A stretch of DNA of 64,000 nt from Gemmatimonadota bacterium (GTDB taxonomy: Bacteria > Gemmatimonadota > Gemmatimonadetes > Longimicrobiales > Gaopeijiaceae), in contig JAJDUP010000033.1 in the NCBI GenBank assembly GCA_022826565.1, positions 186,001 to 250,000 on the forward strand, in the 5' to 3' direction. Made by a program: the position numbers and the translations under genes. Below, piece after piece: positions 23,935 through 32,005 of the stretch (its first letter is position 1; every line of letters starts with the position of its first letter). Under the pieces are notes generated by a model. The model ran no database searches. It saw only the letters and a program-made list of their open reading frames with translations, and was not told the DNA's origin.

Positions 23935-26532
23935 TCATCGGACCCTGAACGCCCATACCGATATGTGGTCCGGGACGCGAGCGCCGTTTGCGGATGTCAC
24001 CCGGATGGACGTCGGCCCACGCGCACCGCCTGGATTCCACTCCAGGTATGACGTGGATCCGGCTCGGACATTCCACTGGCCGGTGAGCTCGGCGAGTGAC
24101 GATTCGTAGGGCTGAAGATGGTAGGTCGGCCCGAAGCGGCTCCAGATGTCGTCGAGATCCCAGGTCTTCATGCCGAATGCATCCCAGCCGTTCAGTTCGA
24201 TCCACAGCGACATATAGAAGTCCGCCAGAACCTGTTCGACCCGCCAATCGCTGACTTCCGCCAGGGAAGCAAGCCCCCTTGTCGGAGACTGCATGAGGCG
24301 ACGCATCAGGGCCCTTTCGCCGCCTGGATATCCGTCTCCCCAGCGGTCCATCGCGAACCGGAGCACCATCGACGGAACATCGTACACGGCCCTGAAGGGG
24401 TCGGTACAAGGGCCGTCGTTGCCCTCCTCCGGACCGCCGATCCAGCTGCACTCCTCCGGCGCGCTCGGGATCCGGCGCGTGGCGGTCGCGTCGTTCGCGT
24501 CCCAGCCGAAGAACCTGGCCAGCCCGAGTATCCATTTCTCGTACCATTCACGGCCCTCGTCCCACTGTTCGTATCCCATGTTCCGGCCCGATCCATGCCC
24601 GAAGAGGCCGTAGGCCACCAGCTGTTCCGAAAGCGTCGCGCCGCCCTCCAGCTCCCAGGTGGTGAAGTCGGCTCCTCCGAAAACCAGGGCGGCGCCCTGC
24701 GCGAGATGGGCGATCTCGTGGGTCAACAGGAACGGGTAGTATGCAAGAGTCTGCTCCTTCGTCCAGGCGTGTCCGAAGACGCCGGTGGGATCGGGGGCGC
24801 GACCAAAGAGAATCTCGGCCTGGTTGCTGGCGGCGCACGCCTCCGACGGATAGAGGTCCCGAAACCAGCTCCACCCACCGAGGAACGAATCCGGGTCGTC
24901 CTGCTGGTTCACCTGCTTCGTCATGACGATCATGACCCGGCCGTTGCCGTCGACGTCGGACACGCCCCCGAAATAGTCGTCGTGAACCCCCTTCACCCGG
25001 GCTCCGTAGAAGGCGTCCAATCCCGTAAGCTCGGAGTCCGTAAACGTCCCGCTCGGGTTCTCGACATCGTCGAGCCACACGGTGTGGTCGCCGACGTGCC
25101 GGACCACCGCTCGCAACTGGTCGCGGGCGGCGCAGGACTCCCCCGCGCCAAACAGCGTGAGCGTGTCGCTGACGGACTGAGAGAGCGTTGCTCGAGCGCG
25201 TGCTGCTGTCGCAGGGTCCACTCGACCCAGCCTCTGGACGATCCCCCGGTTCCGGTTCATCACCTCGTTGTGGGGGCGCTCCCAGTCGTGCGGACGCCGG
25301 ACGATCTCCTGCCGGACAGGGGTGGCGGCACCTGCCGGAGCGGCCGCGGCGGCCCTCGTTGGCGAGATCCGCGGTGCCGGCGCCACGGCTTCGCGAAGCG
25401 GCAGCGAGTAGGCGAAAAGCGATCGTTCGGCCACTACTGTCGGGTCTCCGACGATGCTGGTCGCGGCTACCGGAGTCAGAGAGGACGGCTCTTCCGAGAT
25501 GGAGACCACTCCGATCACGTATGCGCCTCCCGCGTCATCTCCAGGCAGGTGGAGGCAGCCGTTCCCGGCATGGGTGTAGCGGTACCAGCCCACGGGAAGA
25601 TCGATGTCTTCCTTGCTGCGCGGGCTCACGCCCACCAGTCGGGCGTCACTGTCATCCTCCACCGTCACGCGCAACTCGGCCCGCCGAGGGGGCAGGCAGT
25701 CGCTGACCGGAACCGTCACCGACAGGCTCGTCGCACTCGACGCCGTCACGGTCGCGGCCAGACCGCCGACCAGGACTTCGTTGTCCGCGGGAACACCCGA
25801 GAACCCGAAGCCGCTGATGGTCGCTTGCGCGCCCTCGAGGAACGTGGCGGGTGCGACACTGGTGATGCCCAGGGATCTCGGGCTCTCCGAAGTCACGTCG
25901 ATGCTCTGGCTGGCGCCGAGGCCTTCCGGATCGGTTGCAGTGAACGTCACCGTCGCACTCCCCGGCGCTACGGCGAGAATCTCGAACTCGTCCCCGGATA
26001 CCGAGGCCTGGACTACGGACGTGTCGGTCGTGCCGGCCGTCAGCATCAACGGGTCGCCGTCCGGATCGGAGAAGTACTGGGATCCGGCCCACGACCGCGT
26101 CTCTCCGACCGTCAGGGTCTGCGAAGGAATCGTGTCCGTGACTTCCGGCGCTCGGTTCGGCACCGTGACCGCGAAGCTCTGCCGGGCCGACAGGCCGCCT
26201 CCGTCCGTGGCCGTCACGGTCACCGCGGCGGCGCCCGACGCCACGCCGGCGATGGTCAGGACGCTGCCGGACACGGCCACGGACGCGGTCGTGACGTCGG
26301 AGCTGGTTGCTCCGTAGGTCAGAGCGTCTCCGTCGGGATCGGTGAAATAGCCCGCCAGGTTCACCATGGCGGTCTCCGCGACGCCAACGGTCTGAGCCGG
26401 AATGGAGCCAATGGGCAACGGCGCCCGGTTCGGAGTTGGTGCAGGCTCAGTACTACCGTCCCCGCAGGCCGTGGTCGACAGCGCGAGCAATGCCGTGGCA
26501 AGGAGGATCGGGCGAGCGCATGGGGGAGGCAT
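23935..26532 (-). CDS. Secreted lipoprotein with Ig-like repeats, IPT/TIG domain and HExxH metallopeptidase region
   Basis: 865 residues. Lipobox LSTTAC near residue 23. Two Ig/cadherin-like units follow (NRAPLPIGSIPAQTV...FTDPDGDALTYGATSSD and NRAPEVTDTIPSQTL...SDPDGDPLML), then an IPT/TIG unit (ITSVAPATFLEGAQATISGFGF). The C-terminal half holds LLTHEIAHLAQG (HExxH) and, 20-odd residues on, WELEGGATLSEQ with a likely third ligand Glu, a gluzincin-like zinc site. It probably cleaves or processes surface proteins. The Ig unit matches the one in the upstream poly-serine protein (36 bp gap), and the glycosyltransferase follows 13 bp later, so the three look co-transcribed. Confidence 0.8.
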   Translation of the reverse strand: MPPPCARPILLATALLALSTTACGDGSTEPAPTPNRAPLPIGSIPAQTVGVAETAMVNLAGYFTDPDGDALTYGATSSDVTTASVAVSGSVLTIAGVASGAAAVTVTATDGGGLSARQSFAVTVPNRAPEVTDTIPSQTLTVGETRSWAGSQYFSDPDGDPLMLTAGTTDTSVVQASVSGDEFEILAVAPGSATVTFTATDPEGLGASQSIDVTSESPRSLGITSVAPATFLEGAQATISGFGFSGVPADNEVLVGGLAATVTASSATSLSVTVPVSDCLPPRRAELRVTVEDDSDARLVGVSPRSKEDIDLPVGWYRYTHAGNGCLHLPGDDAGGAYVIGVVSISEEPSSLTPVAATSIVGDPTVVAERSLFAYSLPLREAVAPAPRISPTRAAAAAPAGAATPVRQEIVRRPHDWERPHNEVMNRNRGIVQRLGRVDPATAARARATLSQSVSDTLTLFGAGESCAARDQLRAVVRHVGDHTVWLDDVENPSGTFTDSELTGLDAFYGARVKGVHDDYFGGVSDVDGNGRVMIVMTKQVNQQDDPDSFLGGWSWFRDLYPSEACAASNQAEILFGRAPDPTGVFGHAWTKEQTLAYYPFLLTHEIAHLAQGAALVFGGADFTTWELEGGATLSEQLVAYGLFGHGSGRNMGYEQWDEGREWYEKWILGLARFFGWDANDATATRRIPSAPEECSWIGGPEEGNDGPCTDPFRAVYDVPSMVLRFAMDRWGDGYPGGERALMRRLMQSPTRGLASLAEVSDWRVEQVLADFYMSLWIELNGWDAFGMKTWDLDDIWSRFGPTYHLQPYESSLAELTGQWNVRAGSTSYLEWNPGGARGPTSIRVTSANGARVPDHISVWAFRVR

Positions 26533-26568
26533 CTGCTTGGTGGGTTGCTATGACCGGTTCGCTTTGAG

Positions 26569-27474
26569 TCAGCCTGAAGACGAACTGCTCGAACTTGAAC
26601 TCGACGAGGAACCGCCGGATGTCTGGCCCCCACCCCAGCCGCCGCTGCTTGAACTCGACGACGAACTGCCCGAGCTCGAACTGGACGACGAGCTGCTCGA
26701 ACTGGACGACGAGCTGCTCGAACCGGGCGACGAGGTGACCGTGAATCTCTGCGAGGCGGAGAGGCCGCCGCGGTCGGTGGCAAATGCTGTCACCCTGACT
26801 GTGCCCGCCGCCAGGGCGGCGAGGGTCACGACTGTGCGGGACGTGGTCACCCTGACACACGTCCTGTCCGACGAAACTGCCCCGAAGTCAAGTTCGTCCC
26901 CGTCGGGGTCGTCGAAGTACCCGGAGACATCCAGCTCCGCAACGCTGTTGACCTCGATCTCCATGTCCCTGATCCTCCCGACCCGCTGCGGCGCCCGGTT
27001 GGAACCCGTACCCGAACTGGAGGACGACGAGCTGCTACTCGAACTCGACGACGAGCTGCTGCTGGAACTCGATGACGACGACGAACTGCTCGAACTCGAT
27101 GACGACGACGAACTGCTGGAACTCGTCGACGACGACGAACTGCTGGAACTCGATGACGACGACGAACTGCTGCTCGAACTCGACGATGAACTGCTGCTCG
27201 AACTCGATGACGAGCCGCTGGAACTCGACGACGAGCTGCTGCTGGAACTTGATGAGGAGGAGCTCGACGACGAACTGCTACTCGATGACGAGCTGCTGGA
27301 TCCCCCGTCGGCAAGACCAACGAGACCAGCGCCGGCATTCGTGCAGGCAGCCAGTTGCGTCATCCCGGCACCCACTACCCCGCCCGCCAGCAGTCGAAGA
27401 AACTCCCGTCGGTCCTCGTGGCGGCGGTGGCCGACACCGGAGCCCGAGGTATGGTTTGTCTTGGAATCCTGCAT
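26569..27474 (-). CDS. Tat-exported poly-serine lipoprotein with one Ig-like domain
   Basis: 301 residues from the ATG at 27474 (GGAG ten bases upstream). The N-terminus has a twin-arginine signal with a lipobox (RREFLRLLAGGVVGAG...LAAC). Then comes a 96-residue tract, 94 of them serine (27013-27300), an Ig/cadherin-like domain (NRAPQRVGRIRDMEIEVN...YFDDPDGDELDFGAVSSD), and a second serine-rich tail of about 45 residues with a GGWGGGQTSGG break. The serines use TCG, AGC, AGT, TCC and TCA codons in mixture. Nothing suggests an enzyme. The tracts could be flexible stalks or sugar/phosphate acceptors. Next genes encode an Ig/metallopeptidase lipoprotein, a GT9 glycosyltransferase and a kinase. 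Confidence 0.75.
   Translation of the reverse strand: MQDSKTNHTSGSGVGHRRHEDRREFLRLLAGGVVGAGMTQLAACTNAGAGLVGLADGGSSSSSSSSSSSSSSSSSSSSSSSSSSSSGSSSSSSSSSSSSSSSSSSSSSSSSSSSSSTSSSSSSSSSSSSSSSSSSSSSSSSSSSSSSSSSSSSSGTGSNRAPQRVGRIRDMEIEVNSVAELDVSGYFDDPDGDELDFGAVSSDRTCVRVTTSRTVVTLAALAAGTVRVTAFATDRGGLSASQRFTVTSSPGSSSSSSSSSSSSSSSSSGSSSSSSSSGGWGGGQTSGGSSSSSSSSSSSSG
27056..27163. repeat. 27-bp tandem repeat inside the poly-serine coding region
   Basis: Four units of 27 bp (9 codons) are in register; the plus-strand unit is close to GAACTGCTGGAACTCGATG followed by ACGACGAC. The neighbouring serine-coding DNA shows looser related units. The repeat is a multiple of three, so copy number change would lengthen or shorten the serine tract without a frameshift. 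Confidence 0.7.
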
Positions 27475-27701
27475 GTCACGCTCCGACCAAACTGCTCGCT
27501 CTTCCCAAGGTAGGACGGGGTGTCGGGAATCGCTACGGGCGAAGTGAGCTGCTCCTTCGGGGCCTGGACCGGGCTGGCCCGCTGGCATGCGGGGCGGGAG
27601 ATCCGTGTCTGGCCCGGGAGCACGGCGTGGCAGGGGGAACGGATCGACTGGAGTTGGGCGGTGTCGTACTTCTGGAGCGGTGGAAAAGAGCACTGACATG
27701 G

Positions 27702-27740
27702 TAATGTGAACATTACATCATGTAATGTGCGCTTTACATT
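27702..27740 (-). promoter_or_regulatory. Overlapping palindromes, copy B of the recurring operator motif
   Basis: TAATGT-GA-ACATTA overlaps a perfect 19-bp palindrome ACATTACAT-C-ATGTAATGT (27710-27728), and a further ACATT half-site follows at 27736. Minus-strand 15-mer TGTAAAGCGCACATT (27738-27724) matches copies at 5743-5757 and 51978-51992. It lies about 230 bp upstream of the poly-serine lipoprotein start and just past the end of frdD, so it most likely controls the lipoprotein/glycosyltransferase set. The rest of 27475-27765 shows nothing else. Confidence 0.55.
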
Positions 27741-27765
27741 CGCCGCGAGCGGAAAGGCGCTGCGA

Positions 27766-28137
27766 CTAAATCCCCCAGAGCACCAGCGCCAACCACACGC
27801 TGCCCGCCAGCGCGCCGCCGTAGCAGGGCAGCTTCAACAGGCCCGCGTGCCGCCGCATTCCGAAATCCATCAGCGTATGGCGGATGCGGTGTGCGCAGAG
27901 GAAGAGGGACAGCGTGATCACGCCCAGCAGCACCAGCTTCACCGGCCACCAGCCCGCGATCGTCGCGAGTCGTGCGGCCCCCTCGGCGGCCGCCGCGGCG
28001 TCGGCGCTCGGCAGCAGGAAGCCGGTCACCAGAATGAAGGCCGGAACGAAGATCGCCGCCATCACTCCGCCCCCCGAGAAGAGGGCCCACCAGAACGCCT
28101 CGCCGGAGGGGCGCGTGGGGCGGCCGCCCGCGCTCAT
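27766..28137 (-). CDS. frdD: Quinol:fumarate reductase membrane anchor, FrdD type
   Basis: 123 residues with three hydrophobic helices (ALFSGGGVMAAIFVPAFILVTGFLL, KLVLLGVITLSLFLCAHRIRH, GALAGSVWLALVLWGI). HRIRHTLMD fits the conserved helix end of FrdD. Its ATG overlaps the frdC stop (ATGA), and it is the last gene of frdABCD. It anchors FrdAB and helps form the quinone site. Confidence 0.88.
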   Translation of the reverse strand: MSAGGRPTRPSGEAFWWALFSGGGVMAAIFVPAFILVTGFLLPSADAAAAAEGAARLATIAGWWPVKLVLLGVITLSLFLCAHRIRHTLMDFGMRRHAGLLKLPCYGGALAGSVWLALVLWGI

Positions 28138-28520
28138 CGGAGCACCCCCCAGAGGATGACCGCGGTGACGGTCAGCCAGGGACCGTAGCCCATCACGATC
28201 TTGGCGATCGGGGCGGGCAGCCGGTCCTCGCCGATGTAGATAGGCATTGCCTGCGGGACCGCGGCGAAGAACGTGATCGTGTGCCAGACCGCGGCCGCGA
28301 GCGCCACCGCGTGGGCCACCTTCCAGCCGGTGCCGCTGAGTGCCTGCAGCCATTCGGCCGCTGCCGCCTCGCCGGCGCCGACCTTCGCGAGCGTGATGAT
28401 CAGCACGATCAGGTAGGCCGCCATGAAGAAGCTCGTCAACTCACGGATCATGAAGCGGATGTAGGCGGGGCGCTCCATGAACCACGCCCGGCTGTGGCTT
28501 CGGTGGTACTGGCCGCTCAT
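28134..28520 (-). CDS. frdC: Quinol:fumarate reductase membrane anchor, FrdC type
   Basis: 128 residues with three membrane helices. Features of FrdC are visible: RPAYIRFMIRELTSFFMAAYLIVL, then KVAHAVALAAAVWHTITFF and PKIVMGYGPWL-like sequence (IAKIVMGYGPWLTVTAV). Two separate small anchors place this enzyme in the E. coli FrdCD or mycobacterial type, not the single cytochrome b558 anchor type. It lies 13 bp after frdB. Confidence 0.88.
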   Translation of the reverse strand: MSGQYHRSHSRAWFMERPAYIRFMIRELTSFFMAAYLIVLIITLAKVGAGEAAAAEWLQALSGTGWKVAHAVALAAAVWHTITFFAAVPQAMPIYIGEDRLPAPIAKIVMGYGPWLTVTAVILWGVLR

Positions 28521-28533
28521 GGGCGCACTCCTC

Positions 28534-29286
28534 TCATACCCCTGCCCCCTTCGGCATGACGAAGCGCTTGAAGTACTCCTGGGCGCCCATCGCCTTGGCC
28601 TGCTGGATCGCGCCGGCCGGATCGACGTGCTTCGGGCAGACGACCGAGCACTCGCCGACGAAGGTGCAGCCCCACATCGCCTCGCTCGACAGCATCACTT
28701 CGAGCCGCTCGGACTGGCCCTGGTCGCGCGAGTCCTTGTTGTAGCGGTGGCCGAGGGCGAGCGCCGCCGGGCCGAGGAACTCGTCCTCGTGGCCGACCAC
28801 CGGACACGCCGAGTAGCAGAGCATGCAGTTGATGCACATCGAGTACTGCTTGTACTGCGCGAGCTCGGCGGGCGACTGCCGGTATTCGCCCCCCGACGTG
28901 TCGTTCACGTCGTCGCGGATGATGTACGGCTTCACGTCCTGCAGCTTGTCCATGAAGCCTTCCATGTCGACGACCAGGTCGCGCTCCACGGGGAAGTTGA
29001 CCAGCGGCTCCACCTTGATCGGGAACGGATAGTAGTTCTTCAGGAAGGCCGCGCAGGTGAGTTTGGGCTCGCCGTTCACCATCATGCCGCAGCTCCCGCA
29101 GACCCCCATGCGGCAGCTCCAGCGGTGGGTGACCGAGCCGTCGACGTAGTCCTTGATCCAGTTGATCGCATCGAGCACGACCCAGTCCTCGTCGTAGGGG
29201 ACATCGTAGGACTGGAAGCGCGGCTCGGAGTCGGTCTCGGGATGGTACCGGAACAGCTCCAGCGTGATGGTCTCGTTATCGGGCAT
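28534..29286 (-). CDS. frdB: Fumarate reductase/succinate dehydrogenase iron-sulfur subunit
   Basis: 250 residues with three cluster motifs in order: [2Fe-2S] CRMGVCGSCGMMVNGEPKLTC (~60-80), [4Fe-4S] CINCMLCYSACP (~147-158) and [3Fe-4S] CTFVGECSVVCPKHVDP (~205). The last motif is very close to E. coli FrdB. It carries electrons between the FrdA flavin and the quinone in FrdCD. Gene order A-B-C-D, 13 bp after frdA. Confidence 0.94.
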   Translation of the reverse strand: MPDNETITLELFRYHPETDSEPRFQSYDVPYDEDWVVLDAINWIKDYVDGSVTHRWSCRMGVCGSCGMMVNGEPKLTCAAFLKNYYPFPIKVEPLVNFPVERDLVVDMEGFMDKLQDVKPYIIRDDVNDTSGGEYRQSPAELAQYKQYSMCINCMLCYSACPVVGHEDEFLGPAALALGHRYNKDSRDQGQSERLEVMLSSEAMWGCTFVGECSVVCPKHVDPAGAIQQAKAMGAQEYFKRFVMPKGAGV

Positions 29287-29299
29287 TGTGTGTTCCCGC

Positions 29300-31102
29300 C
29301 TATTCCCGCTTGAGTCCGGAGTCGGCGCCGTAGGTGCGGGCGCCCGGAGGCCACTTGGTGATCGTCACGGGACGGTACTCGATCCGCGGCGCGCTGCCGT
29401 CTTCCTGATGGTAGGCGAGCGAGTGCGCGAGGAAGTCGTCGTCGTTGCGCTCGGGGTGGTCGAGCCGCTGGTGCGACCCACGCGATTCGGTCCGCTGCAT
29501 GGCCGAATGGGCCATCGACTGCGCCACGTCCAGCAGCGAAGAGAGCTCGAGCGCGGCCGTCAGCTCGGTGTTGAAGCTGTTGGTGTGGTCGTCGAGGGCG
29601 ACGTTCGCGTAGCGCTCCCGCAGTTCGGCGATCTTGGTGCAGGTCGACTCCAGCGAATCGGCGTCGCGGTAGATGCCGGCGCCGTCCTCCATGGATTCGT
29701 GCAGTTCCTTGCGGATGACCGCGATCCGTTCGCTGCCGGATTTGTGTGGGGAGGAGAAGTACGTCCGCCTTATGCGGTCGCGCTCGTCGCCCGCCTGCGC
29801 CAACAGCGCGGACACGTCGTAGTCGGGATGGTCCATCGCGAAGCGCGCGGCGTGCGTTCCCGCCTGGCCTCCGAAGACGAGCAATTCGGTCAGCGAGTTC
29901 GACCCCAGCCGGTTCGCCCCGTTGATCGACACGCAGGCGCACTCGCCGGCCGCGTAGAGCCCGGGGATGTTGGTGGCCGAGTTGCTGTCGACATCGATCC
30001 CGCCCATCACGTAGTGCACCACCGGGCGCACCGGAATCGGCTGGTGCACCGGATCGATTCCCGCGTAGCTGCGGGCGAGTTCGCGCACGAACGGGATCCG
30101 CTTGTCGATCTTCTTCTCGCCCAGGTGGCGCAGGTCGAGGTGCACCACGTGTCCGTCCCTGGTCCGGATCGTGCGCCCCGCATTCTTCTCCTTGATGAAG
30201 CACTGGCTGAGCTTGTCGCGCGGCCCCAGCTCCATCGCGCGCTTCTGCGGGTGGCGCGGGTCGTTCACATCGAGCGGCTGGCCTAGGTCGTAGTCCTGCA
30301 GGTAGCGGTGGCCGTCCTTGTTGACCAGGATGCCGCCCTCGCCGCGCGACGCCTCGGTGATCAGGATCCCCGTGCCGGGCAGCCCCGTCGGATGGTACTG
30401 GATGAACTCCATGTCCTTCAGCGCGACGCCCGCCTGGTAGGCCATCGCCATCCCGTCGCCGGTCTTGATCGCGCCATTGGTCGTAAACGGGAACGCCTTC
30501 CCCGCCCCGCCCGTGCAGATGATCACCGACTTGCCCAGCACCGCCCGGACCGTCCCCGTCCGCAGCTCGATCGCAGCGCACCCCCGGCACCGGCCCTCGT
30601 CGTCGAGGAGCAGCTTCGTTGCGAAGTGCTCGTCGTACCGCACGATGTTGCCGTACTTGAGCGTGGTCTGGAAGAGCGAATGCAGCATGTGGAACCCGGT
30701 CTTGTCGGCCGCGAACCAGGTGCGCTCGATCTTCATGCCGCCGAAGGGACGCACCGCTACCGTCCCGTCGGGCTTGCGGCTCCACGGGCAGCCCCAGTGC
30801 TCCAGCTGGATCATCTCGCGCGGGGCGCGGTTCACGAAGTACTCCACCGCATCCTGGTCGGCGAGCCAGTCGGCCCCGCTGATCGTGTCGTAGATGTGGT
30901 CTTCGAGGCTGTCGTGGTCCTTGATCACCGCCGCGGCGCCGCCCTCGGCGGTCACCGTGTGGCTCCGCATGGGGTACACCTTCGACACGCAGGCCACCGA
31001 GAAGTCCGGGTTCTCCTCGGCGATCGCGATGGCGGCGCGGAGCCCGGCCCCACCGCCGCCGATGATGATCACGTCGTGCTCGTGCGTGGTCACGTGGCTC
31101 AT
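29300..31102 (-). CDS. frdA: Fumarate reductase/succinate dehydrogenase flavoprotein subunit
   Basis: 600 residues. FAD-binding [12 protein letters not shown] at the N-terminus, the covalent-flavin histidine in SHTVTAEGG ([17 protein letters not shown]), and the active-site [21 protein letters not shown] and [12 protein letters not shown] blocks. Similarity to E. coli FrdA is strong along the whole length (602 residues there). It interconverts succinate and fumarate. No other SDH is in the window, so it could run in either direction. A GGAGG lies 11 bases before the ATG, and a 7-bp-stem hairpin (31114-31135) occupies the leader. Confidence 0.95.
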   Translation of the reverse strand: MSHVTTHEHDVIIIGGGGAGLRAAIAIAEENPDFSVACVSKVYPMRSHTVTAEGGAAAVIKDHDSLEDHIYDTISGADWLADQDAVEYFVNRAPREMIQLEHWGCPWSRKPDGTVAVRPFGGMKIERTWFAADKTGFHMLHSLFQTTLKYGNIVRYDEHFATKLLLDDEGRCRGCAAIELRTGTVRAVLGKSVIICTGGAGKAFPFTTNGAIKTGDGMAMAYQAGVALKDMEFIQYHPTGLPGTGILITEASRGEGGILVNKDGHRYLQDYDLGQPLDVNDPRHPQKRAMELGPRDKLSQCFIKEKNAGRTIRTRDGHVVHLDLRHLGEKKIDKRIPFVRELARSYAGIDPVHQPIPVRPVVHYVMGGIDVDSNSATNIPGLYAAGECACVSINGANRLGSNSLTELLVFGGQAGTHAARFAMDHPDYDVSALLAQAGDERDRIRRTYFSSPHKSGSERIAVIRKELHESMEDGAGIYRDADSLESTCTKIAELRERYANVALDDHTNSFNTELTAALELSSLLDVAQSMAHSAMQRTESRGSHQRLDHPERNDDDFLAHSLAYHQEDGSAPRIEYRPVTITKWPPGARTYGADSGLKRE

Positions 31103-31322
31103 GCTTCGGGTCGCCTCCGGACGGCGCGCCGGAGGACGGGGCGCACTGGGTTCATTGCGATTGGCCGGGGTGCGGCGAGCGGTTGGCCCGCCGGGAGGAT
31201 GAAGGGGGGAATGGCGTGGTCACCATGGCAAGTTAAAGGAGCGCGGGACGGGTGAACAGGGGTGGCTAGCCCGGTTCGGGATGCAGTGAGCTCAACAGCA
31301 ACGGGCATTCGCATCCCGGCCG

Positions 31323-31709
31323 TTACCAGAGAACGTCGACTTCATACTTGCGAACGTTTTCGTCGCAGGAAACCAGAATCATACCCTCCGTGGCCGCCTG
31401 GGCGACGAGCATCCGATCGAACGGGTCGCGATGATGCCATGGTAGCGCAGCGACCTCGTGGCAGTGCCGAGAATTCAGCGACAGCCAGCGAGCTCGGAGT
31501 GCCAGCCTCGCCGACTCAATGAGCTCGGCCCAGTCCGGAGCGAGTGCAAGGCGTCCTACGCTCACCTTGATTGCAATCTCCCAGAGGCTCACGCTGCTGA
31601 CCGAGACCTGGTTTTCAGAGTCTGTGAGGACCTCGCGAGCATGTCTGCTCAGTCTCTCTGGAGCGTCCATTGCCCACAACAGCGCGTGCGTGTCGAGGAG
31701 GAGCTTCAC
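31323..31709 (-). CDS. PIN-domain ribonuclease toxin (VapC-like)
   Basis: 128 residues starting at GTG directly after the antitoxin stop (TGA|GTG). PIN acidic residues are seen in LLLDTHALLWAMD, SLWEIAIK (Glu), HHRDPFDRMLVAQA (two Asp) and SCDENVRKY. Such toxins cleave RNA when freed from the antitoxin. This HHRDPFDR form belongs to the PIN group commonly paired with Phd/YefM-type antitoxins, as here. Confidence 0.9.
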   Translation of the reverse strand: MKLLLDTHALLWAMDAPERLSRHAREVLTDSENQVSVSSVSLWEIAIKVSVGRLALAPDWAELIESARLALRARWLSLNSRHCHEVAALPWHHRDPFDRMLVAQAATEGMILVSCDENVRKYEVDVLW

Positions 31710-31934
31710 TCACTCGTATCCGGCAAAGTCCGGAAGCGGATCGTCGAAGTCGTCACCCATCCGGCGGATCAACCCCTTGGCAGTGCCGAGTCTGGGCTTC
31801 TCCGAGGCCCCCGGTATGACGACCAGGCGAACCACCGGCTTTCGGCGCTTTGCGATGATGATCTCCTCTCCCTCCAGGGCGAGCTTGATAAGCTTCGAAA
31901 GATGAGTTTTCGCTTCGTGGATGTTGACCTGCAT
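31710..31934 (-). CDS. Phd/YefM-family antitoxin
   Basis: 74 residues: MQVNIHEAKTHLSKLIKLALEG is the classic N-terminal DNA-binding part of Phd/YefM antitoxins, and the acidic tail (GDDFDDPLPDF) would bind the toxin. It directly precedes the PIN toxin. A short inverted repeat 19-30 bp upstream is a likely autoregulatory site. Confidence 0.9.
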   Translation of the reverse strand: MQVNIHEAKTHLSKLIKLALEGEEIIIAKRRKPVVRLVVIPGASEKPRLGTAKGLIRRMGDDFDDPLPDFAGYE

Positions 31935-31952
31935 GCCATGCTCCCTCGCTCA

Positions 31953-31964
31953 ACTTGGTCAAGT
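31953..31964. promoter_or_regulatory. Inverted repeat ACTTG-N2-CAAGT upstream of the antitoxin
   Basis: A perfect 5-bp inverted repeat with a 2-bp centre lies 19 bp before the antitoxin start, in the position expected for an autoregulatory operator of a Phd-type antitoxin. Confidence 0.4.
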
Positions 31965-32005
31965 AACCTAGTCATATTGGCGACGGTTCGCCAACAAAGG
32001 GTCAC

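Noticed and set aside
26600-27300. Plus-strand frame with long Asp/Glu/Leu repeats (DDDELLELDD type)
   Set aside because: It is the complement of the poly-serine tract; the minus strand has a Tat signal, lipobox, Ig domain and ribosome site, so the acidic frame is a shadow.
31114-31135. Hairpin CCTCCGG-N8-CCGGAGG in the frdA leader as a possible riboswitch or attenuator
   Set aside because: Only a 7-bp GC-rich stem, common in such DNA; no conserved aptamer features or terminator. Noted under frdA only.
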